Positions 25,795 through 35,355 of a DNA stretch of 64,000 nucleotides are shown one piece after another. Position numbers and translations under genes: made by a program. Positions within the stretch are counted from its first letter, which is position 1; each line of letters starts with the position of its first letter. Below the pieces are notes generated by a model. That model had not been told where the DNA came from and made no database searches. It worked only from the letters and a program-made list of their open reading frames with translations. The stretch is taken from assembly GCA_017464645.1 (NCBI GenBank), contig JAFTZF010000002.1, positions 1-64,000 on the forward strand, written 5' to 3'. This stretch comes from Lachnospiraceae bacterium. Lineage in GTDB: Bacteria > Bacillota_A > Clostridia > Lachnospirales > Lachnospiraceae.

Positions 25795-28102
25795 GAAATG
25801 CCACCTCTATGACTTCCTTCATGGTCTCTGCATAGACAATGCGAAGTCCCTTCTTGATCTCTGGAGAGATCTCTTCTACATCCCGCTTGTTCTTGGCAGG
25901 CACGATGACGGTCTTGATACCTGCATTCTTGGCCGCCAGGATCTTCTCCTTCAGGCCGCCGATGGGAAGAACTCTTCCCCGCAGGGTGATCTCGCCTGTC
26001 ATGGCCACGCTGGCGTACACCGGAATCCCGGTCATAGCTGACAGCATGGCTGTTGCCATGGTAATGCCGGCGGAAGGTCCGTCCTTAGGCACCGCGCCCT
26101 CGGGAATGTGGATATGGATATCGTTATCCTTGAAAAATTCCTTCTGAATGCCGTACTGTTCACTGATGGAGCGGATATAGCTGATGCCCGCCACTGCGGA
26201 CTCCTTCATCACATCACCCAGCTGGCCGGTCAGTTTCAGCTCCCCTTTGCCGGGCATGATATTCACCTCTATCTGCAGGGTGTCTCCGCCCACACTGGTC
26301 CAGGCCAGGCCGCGCACAATGCCCACCTCGTCGGTTTCATTTGCCATATCGAACCGATACCGGGGCTTGCCCAAATATTTCTCCAGATTGCCCTCTGTGA
26401 CCTTCACATGAGCTTTTCCCTGCTCCAGGATCTCTCTGGCAGCCTTGCGGCACAGTTCGCCGATCTTCCGCTCCAGCTGGCGCACGCCCGCCTCTCTGGT
26501 GTAGCTGTGGATCAGCTCTGCCAGGGCCCGGTCACTGACAGAGAACTGCTCCTCCTTCAGACCGTTCTTTTTCAGCTGCTTGGTCAGCAGATGCTCCCGG
26601 GCAATGTGATGCTTTTCATTCTCCGTATAGCTGGTGACCTCAATGATCTCCATACGGTCCAACAGAGGCCGGGGAATGGTCTGTGCATCATTGGCTGTAG
26701 CAATAAACAGTACCTCAGACAGATCGATGGGCAACTCAATATAATGGTCCCGGAAGTGGCTGTTCTGCTCTGAGTCCAATACCTCCAGCAGCGCAGAAGA
26801 AGTATCTCCCTTGTAATCACTGCTCACCTTGTCGATCTCATCCAGCAGCATCAGAGGATTCTTCACCCCTGCGGTCTTTAAGCCTGCTGCAATGCGGCCG
26901 GGCATGGCTCCCACATAGGTCCTGCGGTGTCCGCGGATCTCCGCTTCATCCCGCACACCGCCCAGGCAGATGCGCACATATTTCTTGTCCAGAGCCCTTG
27001 CAATAGATCTGGCAATGGAGGTCTTACCGGTTCCCGGCGGTCCCACCAGGCAGAGAATGGGGCTCTCTCCTTTTCTGGTCAGGGTCCGCACAGCCAGGAA
27101 TTCCAGCACACGCTCTTTTACATCCTGAAGGCCGTAGTGGTCCTCCTCCAGGATCTGCGCCGCCCGCTTCATATTGCCGCTGTCCCTGGAAGCCTTGTCC
27201 CAGGGCATTTCCAGCAGAGTCTCTATGTAGCCCCGCAGCACACTGCTCTCAGAGCTGTTGTTTCCCATATTTTTAAACCGCTGGATCTCCTTTTCCAGCT
27301 TTTCTTTTACTTCTTTGGAAGCCTTCAGCTTCCGGGCCGCCTCCAGGAAATGGTCTGCATCGGTGCCGGTGGTATCCTCACCCAGCTCCTCCCGAATCAC
27401 CTTCATCTGCTCCCGCAGCAGGTACTCCTTCTGGTTCCGGTCCACTCTGGCCTTGACCTTTTCCTGCAGATCCCGCTTCATCCGCAGGATCTCTATCTCA
27501 TTGTTCAGGAGAATGCCTATACCCTCATAACGATCGGTGAGAGTCACCATCTCCAGAAACTTCTGTTTTTCTTCGTAATACAGAGGCATATGAACCATGA
27601 TCTGGCTCATGAGCTTTTCCACATCCCTGGTCTCTTCAATCTTCTTTTCCAGGTCTGCACCCATCTTTCCGCTCTCCTTGCAGAACAAGCTGAAGCTGTC
27701 CATGAGAGTGCGGAACATGGCTTCCTTGCAGTTCTCCGGCAAATCCTCCGTCTCCTCTGCAAAACGCACCACCTCTGCTGTCAGATATTTTTCAGACTCA
27801 TCCAGATGGTACAGCTCCGCCTTTTCCAGTCCCTCCACCAACACCCGGATCAGGTTGTGGGGCAGCTTGATCACCTGCTTCACAGAAGCAATCACACCAA
27901 TTTTATATAAATCCTCCTGGGCAGGCTCCTCCACCTGAGCATCTCTCTGGGTGATCAGAAAGATCTTCTGGTCCTGCAGCATGGCCTGTTCAATGGCCTT
28001 CTTGGATTTTTCTCTACTTACATCAAAATGCACAACCATATCCGGAAGAACGGTCATCCCCCGAAGGGCCAGGGCCGGCAATATACGAATCAAGTCACTC
28101 AT
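25784..28102 (-). CDS. lon: ATP-dependent protease Lon
   Basis: A 772-residue AAA+ serine protease. It has the N-terminal LON substrate domain (LPALALRGMTVLPDM), a coiled linker, Walker A GPPGTGKTSIARS and the Ser-Lys dyad in KDGPSAGITMATA and GGLKEKILAAKNAGI. The ATG at 28102 has GGAAGGA upstream; the frame extends to 28204 with an Arg-rich tail that does not belong to Lon. It follows clpX after a terminator and runs into engB. Confidence 0.95.
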   Translation of the reverse strand: MSDLIRILPALALRGMTVLPDMVVHFDVSREKSKKAIEQAMLQDQKIFLITQRDAQVEEPAQEDLYKIGVIASVKQVIKLPHNLIRVLVEGLEKAELYHLDESEKYLTAEVVRFAEETEDLPENCKEAMFRTLMDSFSLFCKESGKMGADLEKKIEETRDVEKLMSQIMVHMPLYYEEKQKFLEMVTLTDRYEGIGILLNNEIEILRMKRDLQEKVKARVDRNQKEYLLREQMKVIREELGEDTTGTDADHFLEAARKLKASKEVKEKLEKEIQRFKNMGNNSSESSVLRGYIETLLEMPWDKASRDSGNMKRAAQILEEDHYGLQDVKERVLEFLAVRTLTRKGESPILCLVGPPGTGKTSIARSIARALDKKYVRICLGGVRDEAEIRGHRRTYVGAMPGRIAAGLKTAGVKNPLMLLDEIDKVSSDYKGDTSSALLEVLDSEQNSHFRDHYIELPIDLSEVLFIATANDAQTIPRPLLDRMEIIEVTSYTENEKHHIAREHLLTKQLKKNGLKEEQFSVSDRALAELIHSYTREAGVRQLERKIGELCRKAAREILEQGKAHVKVTEGNLEKYLGKPRYRFDMANETDEVGIVRGLAWTSVGGDTLQIEVNIMPGKGELKLTGQLGDVMKESAVAGISYIRSISEQYGIQKEFFKDNDIHIHIPEGAVPKDGPSAGITMATAMLSAMTGIPVYASVAMTGEITLRGRVLPIGGLKEKILAAKNAGIKTVIVPAKNKRDVEEISPEIKKGLRIVYAETMKEVIEVAFHDH

Positions 28103-28202
28103 TTTTTCATCCTTCCTAAAAACGTCTCTGTTGTCAAAAATGCATACAGATAAGATTGCGCCTCTGCGCAGTCGCCGCGCGCGAGCGAAGCTGCTTGGAA
28201 GC

Positions 28203-28233
28203 AAAAGAGATTCCGGGCTAAGCTCGGAATCTC
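28203..28233 (-). terminator. Terminator overlapping the clpX stop codon
   Basis: GAGATTCCG (minus strand, 28233-28225) pairs with CGGAATCTC (28215-28207) and is followed by TTTT. The last codons of clpX (MRFRA and stop) lie inside the left arm and loop. It separates clpP-clpX from lon. Confidence 0.8.
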
Positions 28234-29471
28234 ATCTGATTACTGGTAAGCATAGGCTGCCCGTCGCCTTCCACCATATCTTTTGTTACGATGCAATTGG
28301 TAATTGAATCGTCTGAAGGAATAGTGTACATCAGATCCATCATGATACGTTCCATGATGGCACGAAGTCCACGGGCTCCCGTTTTACGTTTTACCGTCTG
28401 CTCTGCAATGGCTTCGATCGCTTCCCGCTCAAAGGAAAGCTGCACGCCGTCCAACTCAAACAGCTTCTTATACTGCTTTACAATGGAGTTCTTGGGCTCC
28501 ACCAGAATCCGCACCATATCATCTCTGGTCAGCGGATCCAGCGCTACAGTCACAGGCACACGTCCCACAAACTCGGGGATCATGCCGAACTTCACCAAAT
28601 CTTCCGGTAATGCATTGCGCAGGATCTCCTCGGTGGCCTCCTCTTTCTTCTGGCCAATCTCCACACCAAAGCCAATGGACTTACGGTCCATACGGGTCTC
28701 GATAATGCGATTCAGGCCCTCAAAAGCACCTCCGCAGATAAACAGAATATTGGTGGTATCAATCTGCAGCAGTTCCTGATGGGGATGCTTGCGTCCGCCC
28801 TGGGGCGGTACGGAAGCCACAGTTCCCTCCAGAATTTTCAACAGCGCCTGCTGTACACCCTCACCGGATACATCTCTGGTGATAGACGGGTTTTCCGATT
28901 TTCTTGTAATTTTATCAATTTCATCGATATAAATGATTCCATGCTCCGCCCGGGGAATGTCGTAATCTGCTGCCTGAATGATCTTCAGCAGAATATTCTC
29001 CACATCTTCTCCCACATAGCCTGCCTCTGTCAAAGAAGTGGCGTCTGCAATGGCAAAGGGAACATTTAAGATCTTGGCTAGGGTCTGGGCCAGCAGTGTC
29101 TTACCGGAACCGGTGGGCCCCAGCAGCAGCACATTGCTCTTCTGCAGCTCCACATCCAGGTCTTTCCCTGCCATGATCCGCTTGTAGTGGTTGTACACTG
29201 CCACGGAAAGCACCTTCTTGGCCTCTTCCTGTCCGATCACATAATCATCCAGGAATCTTTTGATCTCCACCGGCTTCAGAAGATTGATATCCTCTGAATT
29301 CTGTACACCAACTTCTTCCTGCTCAAGTTCCTCCTCAATGATTTCCGCGCACACATCAATACACTCATCACAGATATAAACTCCAGCCGGACCTGCAATC
29401 ATCTTGCGAACCTGGTCACCGGTTTTTCCGCAAAAGGAACATCTGATTTTGTCCTCTCCAATTCTCGCCAT
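28218..29471 (-). CDS. clpX: ATP-dependent Clp protease ATP-binding subunit ClpX
   Basis: An AAA+ unfoldase that feeds ClpP. The 417-residue protein starts with the C4 zinc finger (RCSFCGK...CDECIDVC), has Walker [15 protein letters not shown], Walker [11 protein letters not shown] and the ClpP-binding loop region in the usual place. AGAGG precedes the ATG. It lies 15 bases after clpP. Confidence 0.97.
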   Translation of the reverse strand: MARIGEDKIRCSFCGKTGDQVRKMIAGPAGVYICDECIDVCAEIIEEELEQEEVGVQNSEDINLLKPVEIKRFLDDYVIGQEEAKKVLSVAVYNHYKRIMAGKDLDVELQKSNVLLLGPTGSGKTLLAQTLAKILNVPFAIADATSLTEAGYVGEDVENILLKIIQAADYDIPRAEHGIIYIDEIDKITRKSENPSITRDVSGEGVQQALLKILEGTVASVPPQGGRKHPHQELLQIDTTNILFICGGAFEGLNRIIETRMDRKSIGFGVEIGQKKEEATEEILRNALPEDLVKFGMIPEFVGRVPVTVALDPLTRDDMVRILVEPKNSIVKQYKKLFELDGVQLSFEREAIEAIAEQTVKRKTGARGLRAIMERIMMDLMYTIPSDDSITNCIVTKDMVEGDGQPMLTSNQMRFRA

Positions 29472-29486
29472 TTCAATTCCTCTTTA

Positions 29487-30068
29487 CTAACGATTTTCCA
29501 CAACACGGTCAATGAGACCATAAGCCAGAGCTTCCTGAGCGCTCATCCAGTTGTCCCGCTCAGTATCTCTCTCAACAACCTCCAGAGGCTGCCCGGTGTT
29601 CGCCGCCAGCATCTCATTCAGCTTTTTCTTAGTCTTTAAGATATGCTCTGCTGCAATCTGGATCTCAGTTGCCTGTCCCTGCGCACCGCCTGAAGGCTGA
29701 TGAATCATAATCTCTGCATTGGGCAGAGCCATACGCTTGCCCTTTGCACCGCCGGCCAGCAGAAAAGCTCCCATGCTGGCAGCCATGCCCATACAAATGG
29801 TGGACACATCGCATTTGATATAATTCATGGTATCGTAAATAGCCATACCGGCTGTTACGGAACCTCCCGGGCTGTTGATGTACAGATGGATATCCTTAGC
29901 AGGATCCTCTGCTTCCAAAAACAGCAGCTGGGATACAACCAGGCTGGCAGTCACATCATTGACTTCCTCGCCCAGGAAAATAATTCTCTCTTTTAACAGT
30001 CTGGAATAAATATCGTAGGAACGCTCGCCCCTGCTGGTCTGTTCAATGACATAAGGTACTAAACTCAT
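29487..30068 (-). CDS. clpP: ATP-dependent Clp protease proteolytic subunit
   Basis: A 193-residue serine peptidase that forms a 14-mer with ClpX or ClpC. The catalytic Ser is in [16 protein letters not shown] near residue 97, the His in [15 protein letters not shown] near 122 and the Asp near residue 171. AGGAGGAG stands before the ATG. It sits between tig and clpX in the canonical order. Confidence 0.97.
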   Translation of the reverse strand: MSLVPYVIEQTSRGERSYDIYSRLLKERIIFLGEEVNDVTASLVVSQLLFLEAEDPAKDIHLYINSPGGSVTAGMAIYDTMNYIKCDVSTICMGMAASMGAFLLAGGAKGKRMALPNAEIMIHQPSGGAQGQATEIQIAAEHILKTKKKLNEMLAANTGQPLEVVERDTERDNWMSAQEALAYGLIDRVVENR

Positions 30069-30099
30069 CTTGCTCTCCTCCTACTCTATCTGATAAAAC

Positions 30100-31386
30100 T
30101 TATTTCTCTACTGCGGAATCTCTTACCAGCTCAACAGCCTTCTGGATCGCGATGTCTTCCTTGATCTGCTTCTTGGAATAATCATCCAGAATCTCACTTA
30201 ACTTCTCAACTTCCATCTTGTAAGTATCAGCCATCTTCTGGATCTCTGCATTCAGCTCATCCTCAGAGATCTCAATCTTCTCTGCAGCCACAACAGCCTC
30301 CAGAACCAGTCTGCTCTGGATTCTCTTCACAGCCTGGGGCTTCATCTGCTCGATCATCTTCTGTACATCCATGCCGGTGAACTGCATGTACTGCTCCATG
30401 GACAGACCCTGTGCAGCGATTCTCTGCGCAAACTCATCTACCATCTGACGAGCCTGGGTATCTACCATTGCATCCGGAATCTCCATGGTCGCACCCTCGA
30501 TAATCTTCTCGATAACAGCATCTTCCTTAGCAGCCTTAGCAGCGCTTTCTTTCTTCTCTGCCAGCTTCTTGCGGATATCAGCCTTGTACTCTTCCATAGT
30601 ATCGAACTCAGAAACATCCTTTGCAAACTCATCATCTGCTTCCGGAAGCTCTTTTGCCTTAATACCCTTTACTACGCATTTGAATACAGCAGCTTTGCCC
30701 TTCAGATCCTCTGCATGGTACTCCTCAGGGAAAGTTACGTTTACTTCTACTTCCTCGCCGATCTTGGCACCGATCAGCTGCTCTTCGAATCCGGGAATGA
30801 AAGAACCGGAACCGATGGTCAGCGGATAGTCAGTACCCTTGCCGCCTTCGAATGCAACACCGTCTACAAAGCCTTCGAAATCGATGGTTGCGATATCCTT
30901 GTCAGCAACTGCACGGTCCTCAACAACAACAGTTCTGGAGTTGTTCTCTCTCTCCTTGTCTACCTCAGCCTGAACCTCTTCGTCGCTTACTTCCAGGTCA
31001 GCCTTGTCTACCTCTACGCCCTTGTACTGGCCCAGAGTCACTTCCGGCTTCACAGCTACTTCTGCAGTAAAGATAAATGCCTTACCCTTCTCGATCTGAG
31101 TTACGGAAATCTCCGGCTGAGAAACGATATCCAGACCGCTCTCATCTGCAGCATTTGCATATGCTTCCGGAATCAGCTCGTTTGCAGCGTCCTCATAGAA
31201 AACAGCTGCGCCATACATCTTTTCAATCATCTGACGGGGTACTTTGCCCTTGCGGAAGCCCGGGATGCTGAACTTGTTTTTGTTCTTCTGGAAAGCAGTT
31301 TCCAGAGCCTTCTCAAACTCCTCTGCAGCTACTTCTACAGTGAGTTTTGCCATATTTTTCTCTAATTTTTCAACCTGTACGCTCAT
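30100..31386 (-). CDS. tig: Trigger factor (ribosome-associated chaperone)
   Basis: A 428-residue chaperone and peptidyl-prolyl isomerase. The ribosome-binding signature IPGFRKGKVPRQMIEK is near residue 43; an FKBP domain follows (residues about 150-240) and a helical C-terminal domain ends the protein. The ATG at 31386 has AAGGAGG nine bases upstream; nine residues of the longer frame are excluded. A promoter lies 60-90 bases upstream. Confidence 0.96.
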   Translation of the reverse strand: MSVQVEKLEKNMAKLTVEVAAEEFEKALETAFQKNKNKFSIPGFRKGKVPRQMIEKMYGAAVFYEDAANELIPEAYANAADESGLDIVSQPEISVTQIEKGKAFIFTAEVAVKPEVTLGQYKGVEVDKADLEVSDEEVQAEVDKERENNSRTVVVEDRAVADKDIATIDFEGFVDGVAFEGGKGTDYPLTIGSGSFIPGFEEQLIGAKIGEEVEVNVTFPEEYHAEDLKGKAAVFKCVVKGIKAKELPEADDEFAKDVSEFDTMEEYKADIRKKLAEKKESAAKAAKEDAVIEKIIEGATMEIPDAMVDTQARQMVDEFAQRIAAQGLSMEQYMQFTGMDVQKMIEQMKPQAVKRIQSRLVLEAVVAAEKIEISEDELNAEIQKMADTYKMEVEKLSEILDDYSKKQIKEDIAIQKAVELVRDSAVEK

Positions 31387-31447
31387 TTTATAAATCCTCC
31401 TTATGTGTATCACACTTATATTTCTACATACTTACAGTCATTTTAAT

Positions 31448-31476
31448 AGTATAGCACAAGCTTTTCGCAGTGTAAA
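31448..31476 (-). promoter_or_regulatory. Promoter for tig-clpP-clpX
   Basis: Minus-strand TTTACA (31471-31476), 17-base spacer, extended TGC-TATACT (TATACT at 31448-31453). It lies directly behind the SASP terminator. Confidence 0.65.
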
Positions 31477-31479
31477 GTC

Positions 31480-31535
31480 AAAAAAACAAAAAGCCCTGTT
31501 CGCCGGCGGCCCGAAGGCCCCTGACAAACAGAGCT
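31480..31535 (-). terminator. Terminator after the SASP gene
   Basis: Arms 31525-31535 and 31492-31502 pair over 11 positions with two G-U pairs, followed by a T-rich tract (A-run 31480-31491 on the plus strand). The loop is GC-rich. Confidence 0.75.
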
Positions 31536-31580
31536 TCTTTGTTTCAGTTCACATGCTGAAACTGCAGCTGCGGCTCCTGT

Positions 31581-31790
31581 TTATTTACCGCTCATCTGCT
31601 GTTCCTGTTTCATGATCATCTTCTTAACCATCTCACCACCGATAGAACCGGCCTGTGCAGAAGTCAGGTCACCATTGTAACCATCTTTTAAGGAAATACC
31701 CAGCTCGCTGGCAACCTCCTCCTTAAAGCGCTTCATAGCTGCTTTTGCTTCGGGAACTGCCATCTGGTTTGTATTAGACTGTCCTGTCAT
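31581..31790 (-). CDS. Alpha/beta-type small acid-soluble spore protein
   Basis: A 69-residue DNA-binding spore protein. It contains the germination-protease region AAMKRFKEEVASELGI and the second conserved block GDLTSAQAGSIGGEMVKKMI. Such proteins coat spore DNA and shield it from UV. GGAGGTGAG precedes the ATG at 31790; a longer open frame to 31988 runs back through the DJ-1 gene and is not real. Its presence shows the organism belongs to a spore-forming lineage. It is probably read from a sigma-G promoter, which I could not place securely. Confidence 0.92.
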   Translation of the reverse strand: MTGQSNTNQMAVPEAKAAMKRFKEEVASELGISLKDGYNGDLTSAQAGSIGGEMVKKMIMKQEQQMSGK

Positions 31791-31863
31791 GTTTCTCACC
31801 TCCATGACCATATTGTGTGAGAAACCCCAAAAACTTATGTTGGAAATATTTGCAACTGCATCA

Positions 31864-32409
31864 CTAGTATACAATAGATTCCTTGATCTCCAGCGCCTTC
31901 TCAGCTCCCAGCAGCTGCTCCACCAGGGAAAGGGCAAAGGGAATGGCAGTTCCCATGCCGCGGCTGGTGGTGATGAACTCATCCACAACTACCGGTTCTG
32001 TCAGTGCCTGTGCGCCCTTCAGCTCATCTTCCATACCCGGATAAATAGCAGCGCTGCGGCCCTGTAAGAAGCCTAAAGCCCCGAAAATCATGGGAGCCGC
32101 ACAAATAGCCGCCAACAGCTTTTTCGCCTCGTAAAACTCCTTTAAAAGCCCTGTGAGAGGCGCATAATCCCGCAGATTGGTGGTGCCCGGCATTCCGCCC
32201 GGAAGCACCAGCATATCTACTTCCGTAAAATCCACCTCTCCAAACCAGACATCCGCCAGCACTGTAATATCGCTGCGGCCTGTAATCATTCTATCTTTCT
32301 TAATGGAAACCGTGGTCACCTTTACACCGGCTCTTCGCAACACATCCACTACCGTAAGGCCCTCGATTTCTTCAAATCCGTCTGCCAAAAACACACATAC
32401 CTGCTTCAT
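31864..32409 (-). CDS. DJ-1/PfpI family protein
   Basis: A 181-residue protein of the DJ-1 superfamily (YajL/ThiJ-like). The nucleophile Cys is in AAICAAPMIFG near residue 102 and VLPGGMPGTTNL near 70 forms the adjacent loop. Family members act as deglycases, chaperones or stress proteins; which applies here is not readable. It lies upstream of the SASP gene on the same strand. Confidence 0.9.
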   Translation of the reverse strand: MKQVCVFLADGFEEIEGLTVVDVLRRAGVKVTTVSIKKDRMITGRSDITVLADVWFGEVDFTEVDMLVLPGGMPGTTNLRDYAPLTGLLKEFYEAKKLLAAICAAPMIFGALGFLQGRSAAIYPGMEDELKGAQALTEPVVVDEFITTSRGMGTAIPFALSLVEQLLGAEKALEIKESIVY

Positions 32410-32508
32410 TAATCCTTCCTCCTTTTCTACCGGGCACCTTTCTTAAAACTGCCTCTTTTGTTTTCATTTTACCATATCTGCATCGTCTTTCAAAGCCCAA
32501 ACTGCCCC

Positions 32509-32536
32509 TTGCCTTATAAATGATTTCTGTTATACT
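32509..32536 (+). promoter_or_regulatory. Promoter for the CYTH gene
   Basis: TTGCCT (32509-32514), 16-base spacer, TATACT (32531-32536). Confidence 0.5.
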
Positions 32537-32575
32537 AAACTCAGATAATTTTTTTAATAAATCTGGAGGAAACCA

Positions 32576-33037
32576 ATGGAAATCGAACGCAAATTTCTCA
32601 TCCGTACGTTGCCGGAGAATCTGGAACAATATCCCTTTCACCTGCTGGAACAGGCCTATTTGTGTACAGATCCTACGGTTCGTGTACGGCAAAGTGATGA
32701 CACTTTTTATCTTACTTACAAATCCCAGGGCCTTTTGTCCCGGGAAGAATACAACCTGCCTCTGACGGCAGAGAGCTATGCGCACCTGAAGGCAAAAGCC
32801 GATGGAAATATCATTCGCAAAAAACGGTATTTGATACCGGTGTCTGCCCCAAATCCTGCGGAACTGACTATTGAACTGGATGTATTTGAAGCTCCCTTTG
32901 ACGGCCTGATGCTGGCCGAGGTGGAATTCACTTCGGAGGAACAGGCCCAAGCATTTGTTCCGCCCGCATGGTTCGGCGAGGATGTGACCTACTCTCTGGA
33001 CTATCACAACAGTACCTTGAGTCAGAAAAAGTTTTAA
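32576..33037 (+). CDS. CYTH domain protein (triphosphate tunnel metalloenzyme)
   Basis: A 153-residue protein starting with the ExExK signature EIERKF, followed by VRVRQSDDTFYLTYKS and TIELDVFE, the tunnel strands of the CYTH fold. Small members hydrolyse inorganic triphosphate or act on other triphosphorylated compounds. GGAGG is seven bases from the ATG. A bidirectional terminator follows. Confidence 0.88.
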   Translation: MEIERKFLIRTLPENLEQYPFHLLEQAYLCTDPTVRVRQSDDTFYLTYKSQGLLSREEYNLPLTAESYAHLKAKADGNIIRKKRYLIPVSAPNPAELTIELDVFEAPFDGLMLAEVEFTSEEQAQAFVPPAWFGEDVTYSLDYHNSTLSQKKF

Positions 33038-33051
33038 TAACCACATCACTC

Positions 33052-33084
33052 AAAAACCCCTCTGGAAATTCCGGAGGGGTTTTT
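33052..33084. terminator. Bidirectional terminator
   Basis: AAAAACCCCTC (33052-33062) and its exact complement (33074-33084) around an 11-base loop, between convergent genes. Confidence 0.85.
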
Positions 33085-33095
33085 ATGAATTATTT

Positions 33096-34046
33096 TTAGA
33101 ACGCTACCATCTCCACCTGGGGCGCCTCCGCAGATTTCAAAGCCTTCGTATACAGCACCGGGCCTCTCTTGCCGGAGTACTCTCTGCGCTCTTCATAGCG
33201 CACCAGAGCCGTCACTGTCAGCCACTGGCCTCTGCGCAGTTTGTCCAGATTGTTGGTATGGCACAAATAGCCAAGGAACGCCACATCATCCGCGCAGCAG
33301 GTCATAACTTTGCGGCCCGGGACAAAGTGTTCTCTGCCCAGATTGTGGTTCTTGTACACCTGGCCTTTGAAGCGGACTGTCTTTCCCTCATAATGCTCCG
33401 GGTAGTCCATGGCATCCACATACCAGATGCCAAAATCAATATCATCAATGTCAATGATCTGCGCATCCAAATCATAGGGCAGAGTCTCTTCAAATTCAAA
33501 GGGCTCGCCATTTTCCCGTTCAAATTCTACCTGCGCCCCCGGATTCATAGCCCGCATATTGCGCTTGTATGCATCCGCCGTGGTTTCATCCACGCAGCGG
33601 TTGAAAATGATCAGATCCGCTTCCTTGGCCATGTCCATAAACAGGGACTTCATGTTCTGCATGTACAGATCAAAAGTCCCTGCATCTGCCAGAGTAATGA
33701 TCTGGGCCAGGAACCAGCCCGCCGGCAGTTCCATCTCCCGCAGAAGGTCCATACCCCACATGCCATTGTATTCAATAACTACCTGGGTGGGATTGTAATT
33801 GCGCTGGCATCCCTTCAAAAAGGCCGGATTGAAGTCCTCTTTATCCTCTACCTGTACCAGAGCATTCCGGGATTTCTTCAGTTCTTTTTCATCATACTCC
33901 TCTTCCCCCTCTTCGCAGGCGATCAAAAGAGTAGTGCCTCCGTCGGAAAAATAGGGATCTGTAATGGTCTCTTTGATAAACGCAGTCTTTCCGCTCTCCA
34001 GGAATCCGTTGATCACATAAACCGGTATTTTATTTCGCAAGCCCAT
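33096..34046 (-). CDS. CobW-type GTPase fused to a DUF1980-like domain
   Basis: A 316-residue protein. Residues about 1-190 form a P-loop GTPase of the CobW/G3E type (VYVINGFLESGKTAFIKE) but lack the CxCC metal motif of classic CobW. The C-terminal 120 residues, with EGKTVRFKGQVYKNHN and RKVMTCCADDVAFLGYL, resemble the OB-like domain of DUF1980/YcgQ (TIGR03943), a protein usually encoded separately next to a permease and a CobW gene. The ATG at 34046 has AGAGGTG eight bases upstream. It follows the His-rich CobW gene by 32 bases. A role in metal (perhaps zinc) handling is inferred. Confidence 0.75.
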   Translation of the reverse strand: MGLRNKIPVYVINGFLESGKTAFIKETITDPYFSDGGTTLLIACEEGEEEYDEKELKKSRNALVQVEDKEDFNPAFLKGCQRNYNPTQVVIEYNGMWGMDLLREMELPAGWFLAQIITLADAGTFDLYMQNMKSLFMDMAKEADLIIFNRCVDETTADAYKRNMRAMNPGAQVEFERENGEPFEFEETLPYDLDAQIIDIDDIDFGIWYVDAMDYPEHYEGKTVRFKGQVYKNHNLGREHFVPGRKVMTCCADDVAFLGYLCHTNNLDKLRRGQWLTVTALVRYEERREYSGKRGPVLYTKALKSAEAPQVEMVAF

Positions 34047-34078
34047 GGTTTTCACCTCTTATTTTCTATACTGTCATA

Positions 34079-35122
34079 TTACACATGAAACAGTTCTTTC
34101 AGTTCTGCTTCCTTCAGCTCCGCGCCAATGACGCAGAGACGACCTGTATAATCCGGGGAACCCTTACGAACTTCAGACTCTTCCGGCACATGGTCAAACT
34201 CCAGCCAGCTGCCGTCCGCTGCTGCCACAATGCCCTTGGCACGCAGAACGGTTCCGTAAGCGCCTTCATCCAGCTTCTTCAGGATCTCTGCGATCTCTTC
34301 CTCGGTATACTTATGCACAGTCTCAGCACCCCAGCTGGTAAACACCTCATCTGCATGATGGTGATGATGTCCGTGGTGGTGATGATGGTCATGGTCATGA
34401 CCGCAGCCGCACTCATGGTGGTGATGATGGTCATGGCAGCCGCAGCCGCACTCGTGGTCGTGATGATGGTGGTCGTGATGATGGTGTTCATGCTCATGGT
34501 CATGATGATGCTCGTGCATGTCCAGTTCTGCATGCTGCATAGCCGCCAGAATCTGCTCACCCTTCAGCTGATCCCAGGGGGTGGTGATCAGGGTCGCCTT
34601 ATCATTGTGCTCTTTCAGCATCGCTACGCACTCCTCCAGCTTCTCGTCGGAGACACCCTGGGTGCGGCTCAGAACGATGGTGCCTGCATGCTCCACCTGG
34701 TTCAAAAAGAACTCGCCGAAATTTTTCATATACATCTTGCACTTCTTGGCATCTACCACAGTGATGGCGCTGTCAATGCGCACATCCATGTGAGCGCTTA
34801 CAGATTCCACTGCCTTTGCCACATCGGACAGCTTGCCTACACCTGAGGGCTCGATTAAGATGCGGTCGGGCTCATAGGTCTCCAGTACCTGCTTAAGCGC
34901 CTCTCCGAAGTCTCCCACCAGGGAGCAGCAGATACAGCCGGAATTCATCTCATTCACCTGGATGCCTGCATCCTTCAAAAATCCGCCGTCAATGCCGATC
35001 TCGCCAAACTCATTTTCAATCAGAACGATCTTCTCGCCCTTGAAAACCTCTTCCAGTAACTTTTTAATTAAGGTAGTTTTTCCGGCGCCCAAAAAACCGG
35101 AGATAATATTGATCTCTGTCAT
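34079..35122 (-). CDS. CobW/G3E family metallochaperone GTPase with His-rich insert
   Basis: A 347-residue GTPase. It has Walker A ISGFLGAGKTTLIKK, the metal-binding CxCC motif in NSGCICCSLVGDF, and SRTQ as G4. Between the GTPase and the C-terminal CobW_C domain lies a stretch of about 55 residues with 33 His plus Asp, Glu and Cys (two CGCG motifs), a dense metal-binding segment. Such proteins deliver or store Zn, Co or Ni. AAGAGG precedes the ATG at 35122; a longer frame to 35224 is not supported. Confidence 0.88.
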   Translation of the reverse strand: MTEINIISGFLGAGKTTLIKKLLEEVFKGEKIVLIENEFGEIGIDGGFLKDAGIQVNEMNSGCICCSLVGDFGEALKQVLETYEPDRILIEPSGVGKLSDVAKAVESVSAHMDVRIDSAITVVDAKKCKMYMKNFGEFFLNQVEHAGTIVLSRTQGVSDEKLEECVAMLKEHNDKATLITTPWDQLKGEQILAAMQHAELDMHEHHHDHEHEHHHHDHHHHDHECGCGCHDHHHHHECGCGHDHDHHHHHGHHHHHADEVFTSWGAETVHKYTEEEIAEILKKLDEGAYGTVLRAKGIVAAADGSWLEFDHVPEESEVRKGSPDYTGRLCVIGAELKEAELKELFHV

Positions 35123-35235
35123 GTAAAACCTCTTCTTTCTACAAAATCTGCATATACGAGTAAATTTAAAAATAGAATTTCGCCAGAGAGATTCTCCGCC
35201 TGCAGCGGGTCGATTTATCGACAAACTTCATTTCT

Positions 35236-35340
35236 GCTGCAGTGCGATCCCACGGAGTGTTTGTTGCTCTATAAGACTCTTCATTCTTATAGAGTAACAA
35301 AGCGCTGCCGCACCACCTCTCGGTCATGCTGCAACGCTCT
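35236..35340. repeat. Imperfect palindromic intergenic element
   Basis: Core arms TTTGTTGCTCTATAAGA (35260-35276) and its near complement (35285-35301, one mismatch) flank an eight-base loop. Weaker pairing continues outward (TGCAG blocks at both ends). Next to it are GTCGAT-TT-ATCGAC (35209-35222) and CTGCAGC/GCTGCAG. There is no T-run, so it is not a simple terminator. It may be a dispersed palindromic repeat or a structured leader of the CobW transcript. Confidence 0.5.
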
Positions 35341-35355
35341 GATTTCCTTCAAAAC

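Noticed and set aside
26927..27910. 327-codon plus-strand frame
   Set aside because: Antisense shadow of lon, with composition reflecting the complementary codons.
28103..28206. CG-rich run between clpX and lon as a possible mobile-element end
   Set aside because: No inverted ends, target duplication or gene; it only shows local GC richness.
34085..34846. Met/Val-rich plus-strand frame and CAT/GTG microrepeats
   Set aside because: Mirror of the His-rich segment of the CobW gene; the repetition is His codons, not a CRISPR or tandem repeat array.
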